A stretch of 64,000 nucleotides of DNA from an uncultured Verrucomicrobiae bacterium (GTDB lineage Bacteria > Verrucomicrobiota > Verrucomicrobiia > Limisphaerales > AAA164-E04). Shown piece after piece: positions 21,196 through 30,062 of this stretch. Within the stretch, counting starts at the first letter, position 1, and each line of letters starts with the position of its first letter. The translations under genes and the position numbers were made by a program. Under the pieces are notes generated by a model. It did no database searches, had not been told where the DNA came from, and saw nothing but the letters and a program-made list of their open reading frames with translations. The stretch is taken from contig OX638380.1 of the NCBI GenBank assembly GCA_951813855.1, positions 4,432,518 through 4,496,517 on the forward strand. Direction: 5' to 3'.

Positions 21196-21564
21196 ATGAA
21201 AACCAAGAAAAGAGCGCAATTGATTCGCCGCCGGCGATTTCGGATTCGGAGCAAGCTCTTGGGCACCGGCGGGCGTCCGAGGATGAGCGTGCGGTTCACC
21301 GAACGCAACGTCCACGTGCAATTTATCGACGATCGCGCGGGCCAGACTTTAGCGTCCGTTTACTCGGTCAAGCGAAGCGCCCCGGACAGCGACCGGCCGC
21401 TCGCCGCCAACGTCGAGAGCGCAAAGATCCTGGGGAAAATGGCGGCCGAAGCGGCGCTTGAAAAGGGGATCGAAACCGTAGTGTTCGATCGCAGCGGAGC
21501 GCGTTATCACGGGAAGGTGAAGGCGTTGGCCGAGGCGGCTCGAGCCAACGGGCTTAGATTCTGA
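21196..21564 (+). CDS. rplR: Ribosomal protein L18
   Basis: L18 (122 residues) binds 5S rRNA. RRRFRIRSKLLGTGGRPRMSV near the start and VVFDRSGARYHGKVKALAEAA near the C-terminus identify it. It lies 24 bases after rplF and 18 bases before rpsE. Confidence 0.95.
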   Translation: MKTKKRAQLIRRRRFRIRSKLLGTGGRPRMSVRFTERNVHVQFIDDRAGQTLASVYSVKRSAPDSDRPLAANVESAKILGKMAAEAALEKGIETVVFDRSGARYHGKVKALAEAARANGLRF

Positions 21565-21582
21565 ATTATCGGAGCATCAGTT

Positions 21583-22632
21583 GTGGCAGAAGCAATCGGC
21601 AACAGGGGCGGAGGCAACAGGCAAGGGCCGGGCGGGTTCGGCGGTTCGGGCGGGAGGTTCCGGCCAGGCGGCAACCGGCCGGGCGGCAATCAGCGAGGCG
21701 GCGGAGCGCGGCCGGGCGGAGGACGCGGATGGCGGGATTCGCGAGGAGCCAAAGCCGCCGAGGGCGACGAAGCCGAATTGATCGAGAAAGTGATTTTCGT
21801 CAATCGTTCCTCCAAAGTGGTCAAGGGCGGCCGGCGGTTCAATTTCAGCGCTTTGGTGGTCGTCGGCAACGGCAGCGGCAAGGTTGGATTGGGATTGGGC
21901 AAGGCCGGCGAAGTGGCTAACGCCATCCGCAAGGCCAGTGACATTGCGCGGCGCTCGATGGAAGAAATTTCCCTGATGGGCAACACCATTCCGCATCGGG
22001 TCGATACGGCTTACGACGGGGCGATCGTCATGTTGCGGCCGGCTTCGCCCGGCACCGGGGTCATCGCGGGCAAAGTGGTGCGCTCGTTGTTGGAGTCGGC
22101 CGGGATCAAGGACGTGTTGACCAAGTCGCTCGGTTCCAATAACGCGACGAACGTCGCGAAGGCGACGTTGACCGCTTTGAAGAGTTTGCGGAAAAAGGCG
22201 GAAGTTTTCGCGGCCCGCGGTTTGGCCGTTCCCGAGAAAGCGTCCCGGGTCAGCGAAACGGTCGTTGCCGAGACGGCTGCGGAACCGGCGGCTGCCGAAG
22301 CGGCCTCGGAATCCGCGGTGGTCGCCGAGCCTGCCGCCGAATCCACCACTGAACCAGGTGCGGAACCGGCGGTTCCGGCCGCGGTCGAGACGCCCGCTCC
22401 GGAACCCGGAACCGAACCTTCCGTTCCGGCAGCGAGCGAAGCCGACGCCCCCGAGGCGTCGCCGGCGAGCGCCGAAGCGGCAACGGAGTCCGAACCGGCC
22501 CCGGCACCGCCCGAACCGGCTACTCCGGAACCTGCCGACGAACCGGCACATAATTCTAATCCGGCACCGCCTGACGCTCCGGCCGAACCGCCGAAGGCGT
22601 CCGATGACGGTAAGTTGGCAACCGAACAATAG
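21583..22632 (+). CDS. rpsE: Ribosomal protein S5 with long N- and C-terminal extensions
   Basis: S5 helps maintain decoding fidelity at the mRNA entry site. The S5 core is residues about 63-215, including VVVGNGSGKVGLGLGKAGEV. Around it are a Gly/Arg-rich N-terminal stretch (about 1-60) and an Ala/Glu/Pro-rich tail (about 225-349), making 349 residues against about 165-180 in many bacteria. The start is GTG 21583. There is no frameshift: the frame runs cleanly to a stop 2 bases before rplO. rpmD, expected next, is absent. Confidence 0.93.
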   Translation: MAEAIGNRGGGNRQGPGGFGGSGGRFRPGGNRPGGNQRGGGARPGGGRGWRDSRGAKAAEGDEAELIEKVIFVNRSSKVVKGGRRFNFSALVVVGNGSGKVGLGLGKAGEVANAIRKASDIARRSMEEISLMGNTIPHRVDTAYDGAIVMLRPASPGTGVIAGKVVRSLLESAGIKDVLTKSLGSNNATNVAKATLTALKSLRKKAEVFAARGLAVPEKASRVSETVVAETAAEPAAAEAASESAVVAEPAAESTTEPGAEPAVPAAVETPAPEPGTEPSVPAASEADAPEASPASAEAATESEPAPAPPEPATPEPADEPAHNSNPAPPDAPAEPPKASDDGKLATEQ

Positions 22633-22634
22633 GC

Positions 22635-23114
22635 ATGCGTTTACACGATCTTAAACCCCGTCCCGGAGCCAAGCATCGGCGAAAGCGCTTGGGCCAGGGT
22701 AACTCCAGCGGCCGCGGGAAAACCAGCGGGCGGGGGCACAAGGGACATCACGCCCGTTCGGGACGAGGCTTCCGGCCGGGTTTCGAGGGCGGTCAGATGC
22801 CGTTGATCCGCCGGTTGCCCAAGCGGGGCTTCAGCAACGCTCGCCATGCGACCGTTTACCTGCCGGTTAACGTCGGTTCGTTGGCGGCGTTTCCCGAGGG
22901 CAGCGACATCGACGCGGCCAAATTGCGAGCGGCCGGGCTGGCCAACGGCCGGGCCGACGGCATCAAGATTCTGGGGCAAGGGGAACTCACGGTGAAATTG
23001 ACGGTGCGCGCGGATGCGTTCAGCGCATCGGCCAAGGCGAAAATCGAAGCGGCCGGAGGGGTTTGCGAAGTGACTCCGTCCGGGAAACAATCGTCCGACA
23101 CCGACCACGGCTAA
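22635..23114 (+). CDS. rplO: Ribosomal protein L15
   Basis: L15 (159 residues) is a late-assembly 50S protein. The N-terminal MRLHDLKPRPGAKHRRKRLG and the Gly-rich basic GRGKTSGRGHKGHHAR, then FEGGQMPLIRRLPKRGF, are unmistakable. It follows rpsE after 2 bases and precedes secY by 16, with L30 missing between rpsE and rplO. Confidence 0.96.
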   Translation: MRLHDLKPRPGAKHRRKRLGQGNSSGRGKTSGRGHKGHHARSGRGFRPGFEGGQMPLIRRLPKRGFSNARHATVYLPVNVGSLAAFPEGSDIDAAKLRAAGLANGRADGIKILGQGELTVKLTVRADAFSASAKAKIEAAGGVCEVTPSGKQSSDTDHG

Positions 23115-23130
23115 GCCAGCCGCGAACAAC

Positions 23131-24522
23131 ATGCTTTCAAGTATCGTCAGTACCTTCGCGAACTGCTTCAAGATTCCGGAACTGAAGTCGCGCATTCTGT
23201 TTACCCTGCTCGTTCTGGGGGTGTGCCGGCTGATCGCCCTGGTGCCGATCCCGGGACTCGACGGCGCGGCGTTGTCCCAGTTTTTTGAGGAAAGCGCCGC
23301 CAGCCGGGGCGACGAAGGCATGGGTTTGCTGGGCATGTACAGCATGTTCACGGGCGGCGCGTTGCAGAATTGCGGGATCGGTTCGCTGGGAATTATGCCG
23401 TATATCAGCGCGACCATTATCCTGCAGTTGATGACGGCGGTTTTGCCGGGCCTGAGCAAACTGGCCCGGCAAGAGGGAGGCCGCGCCAAGATCATCCAGT
23501 ACGGCCGCTACTTCACGCTCGTCTTGTGTTTGGGACAAGGCTTCGCCATGGCGCTCAGTTGGGAAAATCCGGGCGGGGTCTTTACCGGATTCCAAGGCGA
23601 ACTGGTCATGACCGAGAATATCTGGTGGTATCGGATTCAGACCGTGTTGATCCTGACCACGGGCACCATGCTCTTGATGTGGCTGGGCGAACAGATTACC
23701 GAACGGGGGATCGGCAACGGCATCTCCCTGGTGATTACCATCGGCATTTTAGCCGGCTTGCCGCAGGCGGCCTCGTCGCTGACCCGGATGTTTATCTCCC
23801 CCGATGTCGATAGCCCCGCGACGCACAATTTGTTCCATGGCGTGGCTCTGGTGCTGATTTTGATCGCGGTCGTGGCTTGCGTGATCGCGGTGACCCAAGC
23901 GCAACGGAAGATCCCGGTGCAATACGCGCAGCGGGCGGTGGGCCGCAAGGTCTATTCTGGCGGCAGTTCCTTTATGCCGTTGCGGGTCAATTACGCCGGC
24001 GTGATGCCGATCATTTTCGCTCAGGCCCTGTTGATGTTTCCTCAAATGCTCTTCCAGAATCTGGGAAGCGTGACGGAGCAGCAGTTCTTCACCGATATCG
24101 CCAAGTGGACGGGTTACGGCGCCTGGGGTTACGTGGTCTTGCAGGGGTTGATGATCCTGTTTTTCTCCTATTTCTGGGTCTCGACGCAATTCAACGAGAT
24201 TCAGATCGCCGACGATCTGAAAAAATACGGCGGCTACATCCCCGGCGTGCGTCCCGGCCAGGCGACCAGCGACTTTCTGCATCGCACGATGAGCCGCATC
24301 ACCTTTGCCGGCGCGGTGTTTCTTACCCTGATCGCGACCATCCCCTTGTGGCTGGGTTCCGCGATGGAAGTGGATTTTTTCGTGGCGACCTTTTTCGGCG
24401 GCACCAGCATCCTGATCACGGTAGGAGTGATCCTCGATACCATGCGGCAGATGGAGTCGCATTTGTTGACGCGGCATTACGACGGATTCATGAAGAAAGG
24501 CCGCATTCGCGGGCGTTTCTGA
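23131..24522 (+). CDS. secY: Protein translocase subunit SecY
   Basis: SecY (463 residues) forms the inner-membrane protein-conducting channel. The first helix segment RILFTLLVLGVCRLIALVPIPG, the plug region, and GVMPIIFAQALLMFP are characteristic, and ten hydrophobic segments can be followed through the protein. The C-terminal RHYDGFMKKGRIRGR is typical. It lies 16 bases after rplO in the standard spc order. Confidence 0.97.
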   Translation: MLSSIVSTFANCFKIPELKSRILFTLLVLGVCRLIALVPIPGLDGAALSQFFEESAASRGDEGMGLLGMYSMFTGGALQNCGIGSLGIMPYISATIILQLMTAVLPGLSKLARQEGGRAKIIQYGRYFTLVLCLGQGFAMALSWENPGGVFTGFQGELVMTENIWWYRIQTVLILTTGTMLLMWLGEQITERGIGNGISLVITIGILAGLPQAASSLTRMFISPDVDSPATHNLFHGVALVLILIAVVACVIAVTQAQRKIPVQYAQRAVGRKVYSGGSSFMPLRVNYAGVMPIIFAQALLMFPQMLFQNLGSVTEQQFFTDIAKWTGYGAWGYVVLQGLMILFFSYFWVSTQFNEIQIADDLKKYGGYIPGVRPGQATSDFLHRTMSRITFAGAVFLTLIATIPLWLGSAMEVDFFVATFFGGTSILITVGVILDTMRQMESHLLTRHYDGFMKKGRIRGRF

Positions 24523-24535
24523 CGGGTCGGCGGAG

Positions 24536-25321
24536 ATGATTGCCATCAAGAATCAGCAGGAAATCCGGTCGATGAGGGAAGCGGGAGCGGTGGCGAACGT
24601 CGTGCTCAACGAATTGGCCGCCAGCGTCCGGCCCGGGATAACGACCCGCGAATTAGACGATTACGCGTCGACCCGGATCGCCGGTTACGGAGCCAAGAGC
24701 GCCTTTCTGGGTTATCACGGCTATCCTTGCCACACTTGTATTTCGGTGAATCAGGAGGTCGTCCACGGGGTGGCCGGCGACCGGGAATTGGAGTTCGGGG
24801 ACATCGTGAGCCTGGACGTCGGCGTCTGTTACGGCGGCTTCGTCGGCGACAACGCAATGACGGTGGCGGTTGGCGGGTGCGGCGCCGCCGACCGGAAACT
24901 GTTGGACGTTACCGAAAAAGCGTTATTCGCCGGGATCGCTCAGGCCGTCGCCGGCCGCCGGGTCAAGGATATTTCCCGGGCGATTCAGAATTGCGTGGAG
25001 GAAAGCGGTTTGTCGGTCGTGCGGGAGTATGTCGGACACGGCGTCGGGAAATCGATGCACGAAGATCCCAAGATACCCAATTACGTAACGGAAGACCGGA
25101 CCCCGATGCTTCGTTCCGGCATGACGCTCGCCATCGAACCGATGGTCAATTACGGCATGGCTTCGGTCAAGATTTTGGCCGACGGCTGGACGGTGGTGAC
25201 CCGGGACGGGAGCCGTTCGGCCCATTTTGAACACACCGTGTTGGTTGCCGACGAGGAACCAGAAATACTGACATGTCCCGAGAACATGCCATCAGCGTCG
25301 AGGGCTCGGTCGTCGAACTGA
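24536..25321 (+). CDS. map: Methionine aminopeptidase, type I
   Basis: This 261-residue enzyme removes the initiator methionine from new proteins. Metal ligands of the family are present: aspartates in SLDVGV and FVGDNAMTV, histidine in YVGHGVGKSMHEDP, and glutamates in LAIEPM and FEHTVL. The last 16 codons and the stop overlap the infA start by 49 bases, adding an unstructured tail (ENMPSASRARSSN) after the catalytic domain. adk, often between secY and map, is absent. Confidence 0.95.
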   Translation: MIAIKNQQEIRSMREAGAVANVVLNELAASVRPGITTRELDDYASTRIAGYGAKSAFLGYHGYPCHTCISVNQEVVHGVAGDRELEFGDIVSLDVGVCYGGFVGDNAMTVAVGGCGAADRKLLDVTEKALFAGIAQAVAGRRVKDISRAIQNCVEESGLSVVREYVGHGVGKSMHEDPKIPNYVTEDRTPMLRSGMTLAIEPMVNYGMASVKILADGWTVVTRDGSRSAHFEHTVLVADEEPEILTCPENMPSASRARSSN

Positions 25322-25494
25322 TGCCCGGCAACCGGTTTCGAGTGAAAATGCCTAACGGTCATCATATCGTAGCGCGGTTGGCGGGCAAGCTTTGCTTGGC
25401 ACTCGAGCGGGTTCGCTTGGGCGATCGAGTGCAGTTGGAGGTTTCGCCCTACGACATGTCCCAGGGGCTGATTGTGGAACGCAAGGAGAACTGA
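25273..25494 (+). CDS. infA: Translation initiation factor IF-1
   Basis: IF-1 (73 residues) is an OB-fold protein that occupies the ribosomal A site during initiation. Key segments are ISVEGSVVELMPGNRFRVKM, GHHIVARLAGK and GDRVQLEVSPYD. It starts 49 bases inside map. The early residues MSREHAIS align with normal IF-1 N-termini, so the overlap looks real. rpmJ starts 4 bases after its stop. Confidence 0.94.
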   Translation: MSREHAISVEGSVVELMPGNRFRVKMPNGHHIVARLAGKLCLALERVRLGDRVQLEVSPYDMSQGLIVERKEN

Positions 25495-25498
25495 AACG

Positions 25499-25612
25499 AT
25501 GAAAGTGAGAGCTTCGGTCAAAAAACTGTGCGAGCATTGCCGGATTATTCGCCGCCAGGGCGTCATCCGGGTGGTTTGCAGCAACCCCCGCCATAAACAG
25601 CGGCAGGGTTAA
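25499..25612 (+). CDS. rpmJ: Ribosomal protein L36
   Basis: This 37-residue protein begins MKVRASVKKLCEHCRIIRR and ends NPRHKQRQG. It is the zinc-ribbon form: CEHC, then a third cysteine in VVCSNPRH with a following histidine, gives the C-C-C-H set. It is short and easily missed, but it sits in its usual position between infA and rpsM with 4- and 24-base gaps. Confidence 0.95.
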   Translation: MKVRASVKKLCEHCRIIRRQGVIRVVCSNPRHKQRQG

Positions 25613-25636
25613 ACCGTAACCTAGGAGACAGGATTT

Positions 25637-26032
25637 ATGCCACGTATTTTGGGGGTAGATATTCCCGGAGAGAAGCGGATCGATATTTCGTTACGTTATC
25701 TTTACGGCGTCGGATCGGTCAATTCATTGAAGATCCTGGAAAGCGCGGGCATCGATCCGGCGCTGCGGGCCAAGGATTTGAGTGACGAGCAGGTCAGCAA
25801 GATCGTTCACACCATTCAGGAGGGGCAGTATATCATCGAAGGTGACTTGCGGCGGGAGTTCGGCATGAACCTCAAGCGATTGCAAGCCATCAAATCCTAT
25901 CGAGGCTTGCGCCATGTCCGGAATTTACCGGTGCGGGGGCAGCGAACTTCAACCAATGCGCGAACGCGGAAAGGGCCGAGAAAAACGGTCGGCGTGCAAA
26001 GGAATCCCAAGGCCAAGTCCGGAATTCACTGA
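25637..26032 (+). CDS. rpsM: Ribosomal protein S13
   Basis: S13 (131 residues) contacts the P-site tRNA and the 50S subunit from the 30S head. It begins MPRILGVDIPGEKRID and carries SYRGLRHVRNLPVRGQRT and the basic tail TRKGPRKTVG. A TAGGAGACAGG ribosome-binding region lies just before the ATG. It opens the alpha-type cluster. Confidence 0.96.
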   Translation: MPRILGVDIPGEKRIDISLRYLYGVGSVNSLKILESAGIDPALRAKDLSDEQVSKIVHTIQEGQYIIEGDLRREFGMNLKRLQAIKSYRGLRHVRNLPVRGQRTSTNARTRKGPRKTVGVQRNPKAKSGIH

Positions 26033-26046
26033 TTGCCGTTGCCGTC

Positions 26047-26787
26047 ATGACAGAAGAAACGAACGAAAAACAGGCCGCCGAACCGGTTGCGGGGTCAACG
26101 GACGCCAAGCCGGAAGCCAAAGCCAAAGCCGACGTGGACACCAAGCCGGAACCGGGCGGTCAGCCGGAAGTCGGCACTGAGTCCAAGGCGGACGCCAAAC
26201 CGGAAACCAAAGCCGAGCCTGACGCGGACGCCAAAGCGGAAACCAAGGCCAAGTCCGACACGGACACTAAACCGGAGGCGGGCGGCAAGTCGAAAGCCGG
26301 CGCCAAGTCCAAGGCGGCCGCCAAATCGGATGCCGCGGGTAAGAAGACCGACGAGAACTCACGGGCCGCGCCCAGCGCGGCCGAGTTGTTGTCGACGGAC
26401 GCTCCGCAGACCAAGATCATCAGGGCCAAGGGATCCAAGAATGTCGCGGTGGGAGTCGCCAATATCATGGCCACCTTCAACAACACCTTGGTATCGATCA
26501 GCGATCGTCAAGGCAACGTGATCGCTTGGTCCAGCGCCGGGCGGATCGGATTCAAGGGCTCGCGCAAGAGCACGGCGTTCGCGGCGCAGCAGGTTTCGCA
26601 GGACGTGGCGCGCAAAGCGATGGCTCACGGTTTGAAGGAAGTCGAAGTGCGGGTGAAAGGCCCGGGCTCGGGACGCGAATCGGCGATTCGCGCCTTGCAA
26701 GCCATCGGATTGGAGATTTCCGCGATCAAGGATGTAACGCCCGTACCCCATAACGGTTGCCGACCGCGCAAACAACGTCGGGTTTAA
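26047..26787 (+). CDS. rpsK: Ribosomal protein S11 with a long charged N-terminal extension
   Basis: S11 lines the mRNA exit path on the 30S platform. The conserved protein occupies residues about 126-246: VGVANIMATFNNTLVSI, then SAGRIGFKGSRKSTAFAAQ and the C-terminal HNGCRPRKQRRV. Before it lie about 125 residues built mainly of Lys, Ala, Glu, Asp and Pro in irregular short repeats (KPE, KAEAK, DADAK types). Normal S11 is about 130 residues. ATG 26047 gives the whole reading frame; no good internal start is obvious before the core. Confidence 0.9.
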   Translation: MTEETNEKQAAEPVAGSTDAKPEAKAKADVDTKPEPGGQPEVGTESKADAKPETKAEPDADAKAETKAKSDTDTKPEAGGKSKAGAKSKAAAKSDAAGKKTDENSRAAPSAAELLSTDAPQTKIIRAKGSKNVAVGVANIMATFNNTLVSISDRQGNVIAWSSAGRIGFKGSRKSTAFAAQQVSQDVARKAMAHGLKEVEVRVKGPGSGRESAIRALQAIGLEISAIKDVTPVPHNGCRPRKQRRV

Positions 26788-26795
26788 TTTTTACC

Positions 26796-27404
26796 ATGGC
26801 TCGTTATACAGGACCCAAAACAAGGATCAGCAGACGGTTCGGGGAACCGATCTTCGGCCCTTCCAAATATTTCGACCGGCGCAAGTACGGTCCGGGAGTG
26901 CACGGCCCCAAAAGCCGGCGCAAGTACACGGATTTCGCCCTGCGCTTGGCGGAAAAGCAGAAATTCCGCTATTACTACGGGTTGATGGAAAAGCAGTTCC
27001 GCGCCGTGTACGAAAAAGCGCGCCGGAGCCGGGGAGTGACCGGGGAAATCATGTTGCAGATCCTGGAAACCCGGTTGGATAACGTCGTTTATCAACTGGG
27101 GTTGGCGCCGTCGCGGCCGGCCGCCCGGCAGATGGTGGCGCACGGCCATTTGCTGGTCAACGGGCACAAGGTCAACATTCCGTCCTATGCCGTCCAGGTC
27201 AACGACAAGGTCCAGGTCCGGGACAAGCGGAATTCGCGAGGATTGGCGATCAAGAATCTCGAAAGCACGACCAGCCGCGCCTTGCCCGCTTGGTTGCAGA
27301 TCGACAAGGAATTGTTTCAGGGGGGGCTGGTTCGCCTGCCGACCCGGGACGAGATCCAGCCGATTGCCGACGAACAGGTGGTCGTCGAATTTTATTCCCG
27401 TTAA
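26796..27404 (+). CDS. rpsD: Ribosomal protein S4
   Basis: S4 (202 residues) is a primary 16S rRNA binder and, in some bacteria, the alpha-operon repressor. I place the start at ATG 26796, giving MARYTGPKTRISRRFGE; 13 extra codons upstream would overlap rpsK. The S4 RNA-binding domain is visible around ETRLDNVVYQLGLAPSRPAA. There are no CxxC pairs, so it is the zinc-free type. Confidence 0.96.
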   Translation: MARYTGPKTRISRRFGEPIFGPSKYFDRRKYGPGVHGPKSRRKYTDFALRLAEKQKFRYYYGLMEKQFRAVYEKARRSRGVTGEIMLQILETRLDNVVYQLGLAPSRPAARQMVAHGHLLVNGHKVNIPSYAVQVNDKVQVRDKRNSRGLAIKNLESTTSRALPAWLQIDKELFQGGLVRLPTRDEIQPIADEQVVVEFYSR

Positions 27405-27495
27405 CGATCCGCTCGTTTCCACTCAGTAATTATTCGATCGAGTAGCGAAAAACGGTTTCCGAGACAGTTTCTGCCTTAAACTACTTAACAATCAG

Positions 27496-28542
27496 ATGCC
27501 AGTTAGATTAGGTCGCTTCGAAATGCCCAGGAGTTTGGATAGATGGCCCCGTGCGGACGACGATACCGTGCCGAAGGATCCCTGCTACGCCAAATTTATC
27601 GCCGAACCTTTCGAGACCGGTTACGGCCATACCATCGGTAATTCCTTGCGCCGCGTGCTGTTGTCCTCCCTGGAAGGGGCGGCGATCACGGCGATCAAAC
27701 TGGACGGCGTGATGCACGAATTTTCTCCGATTCCCGGGGTCAAGGAGGATATGACGGAAATCATCCTGAATCTGAAGCAGGTCAAGTTCGTCTCGCATTC
27801 TCGCGAACCCCAGACGCTCAGTCTGCAGGTCAAAGATCGGGAAGGGCCGGTGACGGCGCAGGACATCGTCGAGAATCAGAACGTCGACGTCGTCAATCCG
27901 GAGCAGTACATCTGCGAGATCGAGAAGAAAAAAAAGTTCGAAATCGAGATGGAAGTCAAGGTCGGGAGAGGGTTCTGTCCCGGGGAGGAAAACAAGAAGC
28001 CGGATCAGGCGATCGGGGTGATCGTGATCGATTCCATCTTTTCGCCGGTGAGGCGCGTGAAATATACGGTGGAAAACGCCCGGGTAGGCCAGCGTACCGA
28101 CTACGACCGGTTGATCATGGAGATCTGGACCGACGGCCGCGTCACTCCTGACGACGCCCTGACTCAGTCTTCGGCCGTGTTGCAAAAACACTTGGACGTC
28201 TTCGTTGGTTATGACAAGAACGTGATCGAATTCGAGGAGGTTGAGGAAAAGAAAAACGACGAGAAATTGCGGTTGAAACAGTTGCTCAACATGAGCGTGA
28301 ACGAGATCGAATTGAGCGTGCGGGCCGCCAATTGCCTCAACAACGCCAATATCACGACAGTCGGCGAGTTGGCGCTCAAGACGGAGAACGATATGTTGAA
28401 GTATCGTAATTTCGGGAAGAAATCCCTTAACGAGATCAAGGAAAAACTGGAGGAACTCGGATTGCGGTTGGGGGATCCGGGAATCGACCGGAGCTTGCTG
28501 GATCATTCCGGCGATAAAGAAGCCAACATACTGACCAAGTAG
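27496..28542 (+). CDS. rpoA: RNA polymerase alpha subunit
   Basis: Alpha (348 residues) nucleates polymerase assembly and contacts promoters and activators. The N-terminal domain has FETGYGHTIGNSLRRVLLSS; the C-terminal DNA-binding domain carries LSVRAANCLNNANI and FGKKSLNEIKEKLEELGLRLG. The opening MPVRLGRFEMP resembles verrucomicrobial alpha subunits as I remember them. The 91-base gap from rpsD holds no clear promoter. Confidence 0.97.
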   Translation: MPVRLGRFEMPRSLDRWPRADDDTVPKDPCYAKFIAEPFETGYGHTIGNSLRRVLLSSLEGAAITAIKLDGVMHEFSPIPGVKEDMTEIILNLKQVKFVSHSREPQTLSLQVKDREGPVTAQDIVENQNVDVVNPEQYICEIEKKKKFEIEMEVKVGRGFCPGEENKKPDQAIGVIVIDSIFSPVRRVKYTVENARVGQRTDYDRLIMEIWTDGRVTPDDALTQSSAVLQKHLDVFVGYDKNVIEFEEVEEKKNDEKLRLKQLLNMSVNEIELSVRAANCLNNANITTVGELALKTENDMLKYRNFGKKSLNEIKEKLEELGLRLGDPGIDRSLLDHSGDKEANILTK

Positions 28543-28555
28543 CGGAGGGGTAGGG

Positions 28556-28984
28556 ATGAGACATCGAAAACAAACGGCGAAACTGGGACGCACCGGCAGT
28601 CATCGCAACGCTTTGCTGGCTAATTTGGTCTGTGAACTGATCGCTAACGGTCGCATCACCACTACATTAGCCAAAGCGAAGGCCGCTCGCCCGTTGGCCG
28701 AAAAAATGGTGACTTTGGGCAAGAAAGGCACGATCCATCATCGACGGCTGGCGGCGGCGAAATTGGGCCAGGAAGAAGCGGTCAGGACGCTATTCAACGA
28801 AATTGCGCCGGAACAGCAGAACCGCCAAGGCGGTTATACTCGAGTCATCAAGGTGCAGACCCGGCGAGGCGATGCGGCACCCACGGCGATTCTGGAATGG
28901 GTGAGTGAATTGATCGACGAGAGTGCCGATTCCGGTTCCGACACCAAAACCGATACCGGTTCCGACACCGATTCCAATAACTAA
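28556..28984 (+). CDS. rplQ: Ribosomal protein L17
   Basis: L17 (142 residues) lies near the tunnel exit. MRHRKQTAKLGRTGSHRNAL and the ITTTLAKAKAARPLAEKMVTLGKK segment are typical. The core ends about residue 125, and an Asp/Ser/Thr-rich tail follows (DSGSDTKTDTGSDTDS type). This is the last gene of the ribosomal run; the next gene is convergent. Confidence 0.96.
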   Translation: MRHRKQTAKLGRTGSHRNALLANLVCELIANGRITTTLAKAKAARPLAEKMVTLGKKGTIHHRRLAAAKLGQEEAVRTLFNEIAPEQQNRQGGYTRVIKVQTRRGDAAPTAILEWVSELIDESADSGSDTKTDTGSDTDSNN

Positions 28985-29129
28985 GGATAGCGTGCGCGTC
29001 GACATTCCGGCGGCGTTTACGGCGGTGTTGCCACGAGGCATAGGTATGCGCCTCAGGCGAGCGAAGCTCTGAATTCCGAGCTGTGATCGGTTGGCGGGAC
29101 AGGGCGTAACCCGTTATTCAGGCCTGATC

Positions 29130-30062
29130 CTACTTTTCGAGCTTCGGGTCTTTCAAGTATTCGTCGACGCTGACGGGCCCTTTCAGATATCCCAGCGAGA
29201 CCAGGAAGCGGTCGGTTTCCGTCATGGTCTGGCGGAAAAAGCGATTGCCAGAGCGGCCGTAATTGAAAAAACCGTGCGGTTGATCGGGATAACCGGCGAG
29301 CCGGCATCGATCGCCCATGAGCGTCTGGAAAGCTTCTGCCGTCCAATAGGGAACGGTACGATCGGCCGTTCCGTGCAGAATCAGCGTCGGCGGCGTCGAG
29401 GGCTTAATGTGATGCAGGGGCGAGAGATTTCGGGGGGCGATGCCGAGACGACCGGCGCGCCGGGCGAGCTTGTCCGGATCTAACGGAGGGCGACCGGGTA
29501 CGCTATCCAAGGCCAGTACGGGATTGAACAAAATCATGGCGTTGGGTTTGGAGGAAACTGTCAGATCTTCGGTCAGTTCTTCGATGCCTTCGATCAATCC
29601 GGTGCAGGCGGCGATATGCCCTCCGGCCGAACCTCCCGAGGCGATAATGCGGTTGGGATCGACGCCCAGGCGAGTCGCATGCTTCCGGACCCACCGGATA
29701 GCGGACTTGGCGTCCAGGACGCACTGCAGCGCTTTTGTCTGATGCCGGGACGATACTCGATAATCGGCAGTCATGGTCACCAAACCTCGGGAGGCCAGAT
29801 AACGGCATTGATGTTCGAATTGCTGAGGCGTGCCGCCGCTCCAACCGCCCCCGAAAAAGAACACAATAGCAGGAACTCGAGCGGAAGCCTCATGGTTGGG
29901 GGGCTCGTAACGGAAGATGCTCAACTCGACCCCATTTACGGATTTGTAGACTTCGGCAATGGCTTCAGGAAGATCGGGAGGATAGGAGGATTGGCCTTGA
30001 ACCGGCAAAACTCCCGATAACTGGAGCCAGCACGTGATTAGGATAATCGAGGCGTTTTTCAT
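29130..30062 (-). CDS. Secreted alpha/beta-hydrolase, esterase/lipase-like
   Basis: The start is set at the ATG giving MKNASIILITCWLQLSG, a likely signal peptide ending near VQGQ, with 310 residues; 20 more codons upstream stay open but would bury this signal. The fold is of the BD-FAE/carboxylesterase kind: an oxyanion-hole FGGGWSGG, nucleophile-elbow GGSAGG, an acid in HGTADRTVP and a histidine in DQPHGFF. The substrate is unknown; ester or acetyl groups on polysaccharides are a family-based guess. It is convergent with rplQ and stands alone. Confidence 0.85.
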   Translation of the reverse strand: MKNASIILITCWLQLSGVLPVQGQSSYPPDLPEAIAEVYKSVNGVELSIFRYEPPNHEASARVPAIVFFFGGGWSGGTPQQFEHQCRYLASRGLVTMTADYRVSSRHQTKALQCVLDAKSAIRWVRKHATRLGVDPNRIIASGGSAGGHIAACTGLIEGIEELTEDLTVSSKPNAMILFNPVLALDSVPGRPPLDPDKLARRAGRLGIAPRNLSPLHHIKPSTPPTLILHGTADRTVPYWTAEAFQTLMGDRCRLAGYPDQPHGFFNYGRSGNRFFRQTMTETDRFLVSLGYLKGPVSVDEYLKDPKLEK

